From positions 496,001-560,000 of the forward strand of contig OZ255630.1 of assembly GCA_965276825.1 (NCBI GenBank): a DNA stretch of 64,000 nt. Direction: 5' to 3'. The position numbers and the translations under genes are program-made. The DNA is from G965276765 sp965276825 (GTDB taxonomy: Bacteria > Actinomycetota > Acidimicrobiia > Acidimicrobiales > Palsa-688). Position 1 is the first letter of the stretch, and each line of letters begins with the position of its first letter. This document shows, piece by piece, positions 58,349 through 64,000 of the stretch. The notes below the pieces were generated by a model that saw nothing but the letters and a program-made list of their open reading frames with translations, was not told the origin of the DNA and did no database searches.

Positions 58349-60622
58349 GTGGCCGCGACCGAGACAGCCGGCCGGGGTACCCGGTGGTCCCGGGCGCGCC
58401 GCGGGCTGGTGGCGGTCGGCATCGTGGTCGCGGTGGTCACGACCGTGGCGGTCGCCGTCGGCCCCGGCACCCGGAGGACCTTCATCCGGGCGCTCTCGGG
58501 CCACCCGGGGGCTGCGCTCGTCGAGCGCTGCCCGTGGCTGGCGTCGGGCGTGACCGTCGACCGTCGGGTCACGGATCTGCTCGGCCACCTCGACCTGGCC
58601 GACAAGCTCCAGATGCTCCACCTGCTCGGCTCGGGTCCGACCGCGTTCTACGAGGGCTACACCGCGTCGATCCCGTCGGAATGCGTGCCGGCGATCGCCG
58701 AGCAGGACGGCTCGCAGGGGGTGGCGAGCGGCTTCTCCGACCGCGCCAACGTGCGGCGGGCCTTCTACGGGTCGACCGAGCTCCCGGCGCCGGTGGCCGA
58801 CGCCGCCGCCTTCGACGCCGGCCTGGCCCGCAGCTACGGGCAGGTCATCGGTCGGGAGGCGGCGGCCAAGGGCGTCGACGTCGCGCTGGCGCCGACCATC
58901 AACATCGTCCGTTCGCCCCGCTGGGGCCGCGCCTACGAGAGCCTCGGAGAGGACCCCTATCTGACCGGCGCCCTCGCCGCCGCCGAGGTCGACGGGATCC
59001 AGTCGGAGCGGGTCGCCGCCGTGGTCAAGCACTTCGCCGCCTACAACCAGGAGACCCACCGCAGCAGCACCCTCGACGACGCCGTCGTCTCGACGCGGGC
59101 GCTGCACGAGCTCTACCTGCCCGCGTTCCGCACCGTGGTGGAGCAGGCTCGTCCCGGCGGCATCATGTGCGGCCTCAACCTGGTCAACGGCACCCCGGCC
59201 TGTGAGAACGGGCCGCTGATCTCGGGGGTCCTCCGGGGGCAGTGGCATTTCGGTGGCTTCGTGCGCAGCGACTGCGGCGCGGTGTACTCGACCGCCGGCG
59301 CGGTGCTCGCCGGCGTCTCCCAGACCCGCTGCACCACCGCGTTCCGCCCCGACCGCGTCCTGGCCGCCATCGCGCGGGGCGAGATCACCGTCGGCCAGGT
59401 CGACGCCGTGCTCCGCCCGCTGCTCGGGGTGCTGTTCCGATTCGGTCTCATCGCTGCGCCGCACGCCTTCCACCCAGGTCCCGCGTCGACCTCCGCCGAC
59501 CGGGCCGTCGCCCTCCGGGTGGCCGAGGAGGGCACGGTGTTGCTGCGAGACCAGCGGGGTGTCCTGCCGCTGCGGGCGGGCGCGACCGTGGCGGTGATCG
59601 GCCCCCAGCCGAGCGGGCCGAGCTCGTCGGGCGGCGGCGCGCTGTTCGTCCGATCGGTCCCCCAGGTCGGCGCCTTCGCCGTGCTGAGGGGCATGCTCGG
59701 CCGGCGGGTGACCACCGACAACGGGACCGACATCGCCACGGCGGTGTCGGCGGCCCGACGCGCCCGGGTGGCGGTGGTCATCGTCGGTGACCACGACAGG
59801 GAGGGCACCGACCGCAGCTCGCTGTCGCTCGGCGCGACCCAGGACGCCCTTGTCCGGGCGGTGACCGCAGCCAATCCGCGCACGGTGGTGGTCGTCGAGA
59901 GTGGCTCTGCGGTGCTCATGCCCTGGCTCGACCGGACCGCCGCGGTGGTCGAGACCTGGTACCACGGCCAGCTCGGCGGCGCCGCGCTGGCCGACGTGCT
60001 GACCGGGCGGTTCGACCCGAGCGGCAAGCTGCCCGTGACCTTCCCCCGCACCGACCACCAGGGACCGGCCACCACCCCGGCGACCTTCGGCGGCGTCGGC
60101 GGGGTGGTGGCCTACCGGGAGGGGCTCGACGTCGGCTACCGCTGGTACGGCGCCCACCGGTCCACGCCGCTGTTCCCCTTCGGCTACGGCCTCAGCTACA
60201 CGCGCTTCCGCTTCTCCGGCCTGCACGTCCGCGCCGCGGCCGGAGGAGGCCTGGACGTGACCGCGACGATCCGCAACGTCGGCGCCGTCCGCGGGGCCGA
60301 CGTGGTCCAGTGCTACCTGGGTGACCCGGCGGCGACCGGCGAGGCGCCCCGGCAGCTGCGCGGCTTCGCCCGGGTCGACCTCCGGGCCGGACAGGCGGCC
60401 AGGGTGCGTCTGGTCGTCACCCCCGGCGATCTGGCCACGTGGAGCGGACCCGCCGGCTGGGCGGTGACCGCCGGGCGCTACCGCGTCGAGGTCGGCGACG
60501 GCTCGGCGCCGTCGCTGCTCCCGCTGAGAGCGACGGTCGGCGTCCCCGGCGCCACCCTCGGCGTGGACGCCGGGCCTGCGCCCGGGCCTGCGCCGGTCGT
60601 GACCGTCTCCCGGCCGGCCTGA
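58349..60622 (+). CDS. family 3 glycoside hydrolase (beta-glucosidase type)
   Basis: The protein has 757 residues from an ATG-like start. An N-terminal hydrophobic segment at about 19-42 (LVAVGIVVAVVTTVAVAVGP) serves as a signal anchor. GH3 N domain: SPRWGRAYESLGEDP, KHFAAYNQE and, with the likely catalytic Asp, RSDCGAVYSTAG; GH3 C domain with DRSSLSLGATQDALV; and a C-terminal fibronectin III-like domain (YGLSYTRFRF, RGFARVDLRAGQ). Membrane- or wall-bound, cleaving beta-linked sugars. Note the Cys in RSDCG where most family members have Trp. Confidence 0.88.
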   Translation: MAATETAGRGTRWSRARRGLVAVGIVVAVVTTVAVAVGPGTRRTFIRALSGHPGAALVERCPWLASGVTVDRRVTDLLGHLDLADKLQMLHLLGSGPTAFYEGYTASIPSECVPAIAEQDGSQGVASGFSDRANVRRAFYGSTELPAPVADAAAFDAGLARSYGQVIGREAAAKGVDVALAPTINIVRSPRWGRAYESLGEDPYLTGALAAAEVDGIQSERVAAVVKHFAAYNQETHRSSTLDDAVVSTRALHELYLPAFRTVVEQARPGGIMCGLNLVNGTPACENGPLISGVLRGQWHFGGFVRSDCGAVYSTAGAVLAGVSQTRCTTAFRPDRVLAAIARGEITVGQVDAVLRPLLGVLFRFGLIAAPHAFHPGPASTSADRAVALRVAEEGTVLLRDQRGVLPLRAGATVAVIGPQPSGPSSSGGGALFVRSVPQVGAFAVLRGMLGRRVTTDNGTDIATAVSAARRARVAVVIVGDHDREGTDRSSLSLGATQDALVRAVTAANPRTVVVVESGSAVLMPWLDRTAAVVETWYHGQLGGAALADVLTGRFDPSGKLPVTFPRTDHQGPATTPATFGGVGGVVAYREGLDVGYRWYGAHRSTPLFPFGYGLSYTRFRFSGLHVRAAAGGGLDVTATIRNVGAVRGADVVQCYLGDPAATGEAPRQLRGFARVDLRAGQAARVRLVVTPGDLATWSGPAGWAVTAGRYRVEVGDGSAPSLLPLRATVGVPGATLGVDAGPAPGPAPVVTVSRPA

Positions 60623-60718
60623 CTCCACCCCGGGCCCGATTCTGCGGTCGCGGCGGCGCGCCTGGCGCGGTGGATCGACCGGAGACGGGGGGCCACCCTG
60701 GCGATCGACCGCTGACCG

Positions 60719-60734
60719 ACCGGCCAGGGCCGGT
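60719..60734 (+). terminator. weak hairpin between GH3 and ppdK
   Basis: ACCGGCC-AG-GGCCGGT: 7-bp arms with a 2-base loop in a 204-base gap that holds no gene. Could end the glycosidase transcript. Weak because the loop is very short and there is no U-run. Confidence 0.3.
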
Positions 60735-60826
60735 CCCGCGCCGCGTCGGCGGTCGGTAGGCTCCGGCGACCGCCACCGCAACCGAGCGGGCCGGCCCCGG
60801 ACCCGGGGAACCAGGGGAGCTGATCG

Positions 60827-63469
60827 TTGCCGTACGTCTACGCCTTCGACCACAAGCATCGGCGCCCGCCCATGGAGCACAAGGGCCTCCTCGGCGGCAA
60901 GGGGGCCAACCTGGCGGAGATGACGTCGGTGCTCGGCCTGCCGGTGCCCCCGGGGTTCACCATCGGCACCGACGCCTGCCGCGACTACCTGGCGACGGGG
61001 TGGCCCGAGCCGCTGGACGCGGAGGTGCCGAGGCACGTGCGCCGCCTGGAGCGGGCGATGGGCAAGAAGCTCGGTGACCCGGTGGACCCGCTGCTGGTGA
61101 GCGTGCGCTCGGGCGCGGCGTCGTCCATGCCGGGGATGATGGACACGGTCCTCGACCTGGGGCTCAACGACCAGTCGGTCAAGGGCCTGGCCGAGCAGAC
61201 CAGCGACGAGCGCTTCGCCTACGACTCGTACCGGCGGTTCATCTCCATGTACGGGCGCATCGTGCTCGGGATCGAGTCGGCCGCCTTCGACGAGCCGTTC
61301 GACCAGGCGAGGGAGACGTCGGGCGCGGCCAGCGACGCGGCCATCCCCGCCGGCGTCCTGGCCGAGCTGTGCGAGACCTACAAGGCGGCGGTCGCCGACG
61401 CGACCGGGCAGCCCTTCCCCCAGGATCCCGTCGATCAGCTGCGCGGCGCCATCGAGGCCGTCTTCTCGTCCTGGAACGGCGCCCGCGCCGTGGCCTACCG
61501 CGTCCGCGAGCGCATCCCCCACGATCTCGGCACGGCCGTCAACGTCCAGACCATGGTGTTCGGCAACCGCGACGACGGGTCGGGCACCGGGGTGGGCTTC
61601 ACCCGTGACCCCGCCACCGGGGCCCAGGGCGAGTACGGCGATTTCCTGGTCAACGCCCAGGGCGAGGACGTGGTGGCGGGCATCCGCACCACCCTCCCGC
61701 TGGCCGCGCTCGAGGGCGAATTTCCCACGATCTTCGAGGAGTTGCTGACGATCTTCGCCCGCCTCGAGGCGCACTACCGCGACATGTGCGACGTGGAGTT
61801 CACCATCGAGCAGGGCAAGCTGTGGATGCTCCAGACCCGCGTCGGCAAGCGCACGGGGCGGGCCGCGCTGCGCATGGCGGTCGACATGACCCGTCAGCGC
61901 AAGTGGAGGATCACCAGGGCCGAGGCGGTGGCGCGGGTCAGCGCCGAGCACCTCGACCAGGTGCTGCACCCGCAGTTCGCCGAGGAGCCGACCGGCCTGC
62001 TCACCCGCGGCCTGCCGGCGTCGCCCGGCGCGGCCGTCGGCCACGTCTACTTCGACGCGGCGTCGGCCATCGCCGCGTCGCGCGACGGCACCCCGGTCAT
62101 CCTGGTGCGCTCCGAGACGTCCCCCGAGGACGTGGCCGGCATGATCGCCGCCCAGGGGATCCTCACCGCGCGCGGCGGCCTGGTGAGCCACGCCGCGGTC
62201 GTGGCCCGCGGCTGGGGCAAGCCGGCGGTGGTCGGCGCGGAGGCGGTCAAGCTCCGGCTCAACTCGTTCCGGGTCGGCGACACGGTGGTCGAGGAGGGCG
62301 ACGTGATCTCCCTCGACGGGGCCAGCGGGCAGGTGGCGCTCGGCGAGGTGGCGCTCACCACCTCGAAGCCGCCCGAGGAGTTCACGACCATCCTCGGGTG
62401 GGCTGACGCCATCCGCAAGGGCCACCTCGAGGTCAGGACCAACGCCGACAACGGGCCCGACGCGGTCAACGCCAGGCAGTTCGGCGCCGAGGGGATCGGC
62501 CTGTGCCGCACCGAGCACATGTTCCTCGCCGACGACCGCCTGCCCATCATGCGGGCCATGATCCTCGCGGAGAGCGACTCCGAGGAGGCCGAGGCCCTCG
62601 AGCAGCTCCGGGAGGCGCAACGCTCCGACTTCATCGAGATCCTCGAGGCCATGGACGGCCTGCCGGTGAACGTGCGCCTGCTCGACCCGCCCCTGCACGA
62701 GTTCCTGCCGGCCACCGACGAGCTGCAGATCAAGGCGGCCGGCGTCGGGCTGACCGCGAGCGAGGAGAAGTTGCTGGCCGCGGCCCGCTCCTGGCACGAG
62801 GTCAACCCGATGATCGGCACCCGCGGGGTGCGCCTCGGTGTCCTCAAGCCCGGCCTCTACGCCATGCAGGTCCGCGCCCTCCTGCAGGCCGTGGTGGCCA
62901 GGTTGGAGGCGGGGGGGAAGCCACGCGTCGAGATCATGATCCCGCTGACGGTCAGTCGGCCCGAGCTGGCTCTGGCCAGGAGCTGGGCGGTCGACGCCGT
63001 CAACGCGGTCACGTCCGAGCTGCCGGCCAAGCTGCGCCGCCGGGTCGACGTCACCGTCGGCACCATGATCGAGACGCCGCGCGCCGCGCTGCTCGCCGGC
63101 GAGATCGCCGAGGAGGCCGACTTCTTCAGCTTCGGGACCAACGACTTGACCCAGATGACCTTCGGCTTCAGCCGCGACGACGTCGAGGGGCGGATGATGA
63201 AGACCTACCTCGAGCTCGGGCTGCTCGGGCGCAACCCCTTCGAGACCATCGACGTCGACGGTGTCGGCGCCCTCGTGGAGCGCGGGGCGAGGGCCGGTCG
63301 GCAGACCACGCCGGGGCTCAAGCTCGGCGTGTGCGGGGAGCACGGGGGTGACCCCGAGTCGATCACGTTCTTCCACGCCGTCGGCGTCGACTACGTGTCC
63401 TGCTCGCCCTACCGCGTGCCGATCGCCAGGCTCGCAGCCGCCCAGGCGGTCATCGCCGCCGCTGGCTGA
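60827..63469 (+). CDS. ppdK: pyruvate, phosphate dikinase
   Basis: The protein has 880 residues from a TTG start preceded by CAGGGGAGCTG. ATP-grasp domain GGKGANLAEMTSVLGLPVPPG; phosphohistidine domain with catalytic His in RGGLVSHAAVVARGWGKP; and a PEP-binding TIM barrel (FGTNDLTQMTFGFSRDD, CGEHGGDP). Interconverts pyruvate/ATP/Pi and PEP/AMP/PPi, reversible in bacteria. Full family length. Confidence 0.95.
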   Translation: MPYVYAFDHKHRRPPMEHKGLLGGKGANLAEMTSVLGLPVPPGFTIGTDACRDYLATGWPEPLDAEVPRHVRRLERAMGKKLGDPVDPLLVSVRSGAASSMPGMMDTVLDLGLNDQSVKGLAEQTSDERFAYDSYRRFISMYGRIVLGIESAAFDEPFDQARETSGAASDAAIPAGVLAELCETYKAAVADATGQPFPQDPVDQLRGAIEAVFSSWNGARAVAYRVRERIPHDLGTAVNVQTMVFGNRDDGSGTGVGFTRDPATGAQGEYGDFLVNAQGEDVVAGIRTTLPLAALEGEFPTIFEELLTIFARLEAHYRDMCDVEFTIEQGKLWMLQTRVGKRTGRAALRMAVDMTRQRKWRITRAEAVARVSAEHLDQVLHPQFAEEPTGLLTRGLPASPGAAVGHVYFDAASAIAASRDGTPVILVRSETSPEDVAGMIAAQGILTARGGLVSHAAVVARGWGKPAVVGAEAVKLRLNSFRVGDTVVEEGDVISLDGASGQVALGEVALTTSKPPEEFTTILGWADAIRKGHLEVRTNADNGPDAVNARQFGAEGIGLCRTEHMFLADDRLPIMRAMILAESDSEEAEALEQLREAQRSDFIEILEAMDGLPVNVRLLDPPLHEFLPATDELQIKAAGVGLTASEEKLLAAARSWHEVNPMIGTRGVRLGVLKPGLYAMQVRALLQAVVARLEAGGKPRVEIMIPLTVSRPELALARSWAVDAVNAVTSELPAKLRRRVDVTVGTMIETPRAALLAGEIAEEADFFSFGTNDLTQMTFGFSRDDVEGRMMKTYLELGLLGRNPFETIDVDGVGALVERGARAGRQTTPGLKLGVCGEHGGDPESITFFHAVGVDYVSCSPYRVPIARLAAAQAVIAAAG

Positions 63470-63526
63470 GGGCGTGCTCGGTCGTCGCGCGGTGGTCCCA
63501 GGGTGGCGTGGCCCTAGGGTGACGCC

Positions 63527-64000
63527 GTGGGGATCGTCGACGAGGACATCGCCCGGGTCAGGGCGGCGACCGACTTCGTCGGCCTGGTCAGCGAGCACCT
63601 GGCCCTGAAGCGGGTCGGGCTGCGCTGGATCGGACTGTGCCCGTTCCACACCGAGAAGAGCCCGAGCTTCAGCGTCAACGCCGAGGAGGGCCTGTACTAC
63701 TGCTTCGGCTGCCAGGCCAGGGGCGACGCCATCACCTTCGTCCGCGAGATCGAGCAGCTCGACTTCGCCGAGGCGGTCGAGAAGCTGGCCGGCCGAGTGG
63801 GCATCGCGCTGCGCTACGACAACGATGACGGGGGCCGGGAGCACCAGCGGCTGCGCCGGGTCCACGAGACGCTCGCCGCCGCCGTGGCCTGGTACCACGA
63901 CCAGCTCCTCTCGGCGCGCGAGCACGGTGCCGGCAACGCCAGGCACTACCTGCGCCACGAGCGCGGCTACGACGCCGACGTGGTCCGGCGCTACCAGCTC
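63527..64000 (+). CDS. dnaG: DNA primase DnaG, 5' part only
   Basis: 158 codons from the GTG at 63527 to the right edge; no stop. CHC2 zinc-binding domain: LCPFHTEKSPSFSV and YYCFGCQARGDAITFV give C-x2-H-x-C-x2-C. The Toprim domain lies beyond the window. Ribosome site is weak. Confidence 0.93.
   Translation, partial: MGIVDEDIARVRAATDFVGLVSEHLALKRVGLRWIGLCPFHTEKSPSFSVNAEEGLYYCFGCQARGDAITFVREIEQLDFAEAVEKLAGRVGIALRYDNDDGGREHQRLRRVHETLAAAVAWYHDQLLSAREHGAGNARHYLRHERGYDADVVRRYQL

Noticed and set aside
58334..63958. A 1,874-codon open frame on the minus strand across GH3 and ppdK
   Set aside because: It is the mirror of strongly GC-biased genes; the plus-strand proteins have full family motifs, and the minus frame is Arg/Gly/His-rich without any domain.
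1..64000. tRNA or rRNA genes
   Set aside because: No cloverleaf with a TTCGA-type arm and no rRNA-like stretch was seen; the element is integrated in a protein gene, not a tRNA.

Overview
This is a GC-rich actinobacterial chromosome segment. GTG starts and 4-base start/stop overlaps are common. A WhiB regulator, the mismatch endonuclease NucS, an F420-type luciferase-like oxidoreductase, an alpha2 glycyl-tRNA synthetase and pyruvate phosphate dikinase all point to Actinomycetota. The gene mix suggests Acidimicrobiia or a relative, but that is an inference from gene content only. No rRNA, tRNA or CRISPR array was seen.

Layout. 1-608 is the end of hemW. 660-3396 (minus) is an envelope-type operon: a pseudokinase, a LysM membrane protein and a small membrane protein. 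3498-7095 is a three-subunit molybdenum aldehyde oxidoreductase (paoABC type). From 7275 a Tad (type IVc) pilus locus begins. Its ATPase gene cpaF/tadA is cut in two by a 25,752-bp integrated element (8039-33790). The other half of the gene resumes at 33791, followed by tadB, tadC, a Flp-type pilin and three TadE/TadG-like pseudopilins (to 37856). Small accessory genes, a DUF1003 protein, a membrane-less MgtE-like protein, an APC permease and nucS follow. The tadZ/cpaE-like and cpaB-like pilus genes sit at 45177-47220 on the minus strand. From 48275 the window is core genome: HIT, phoH, ybeY, a CNNM/CorC transporter, era, dinG-like helicase, an LLM oxidoreductase, uppS, recO, glyQS, a family 3 glycosidase, ppdK and the start of dnaG.

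The element. A large serine integrase lies at its right edge, next to an attachment site. The crossover can be placed at a CT dinucleotide: joining base 8038 to base 33791 restores one uninterrupted 442-codon cpaF. The two ends of the element, joined, give an attP with 24-nt inverted arms (19/24 identical) centred on that CT. Inside are a HipA-like kinase/DUF3037 pair, a run of tiny coupled ORFs ending in a tyrosine recombinase, a possible nuclease, an HTH regulator with a palindromic operator, WhiB, a tape-measure protein with two wall-cleaving domains, terminase subunits with a resolvase between them, and a replication module (D5 helicase, prim-pol, Toprim protein, SF2 helicase). No portal, capsid, protease or tail-tube gene is present, so it is either a decayed prophage or a satellite-like element.

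How it fits together. While the element is integrated, the Tad motor ATPase is split and pilus assembly should be off. Precise excision would restore the gene. The locus therefore has the architecture of a reversible, integrase-controlled pilus switch, although function is not shown by sequence alone.
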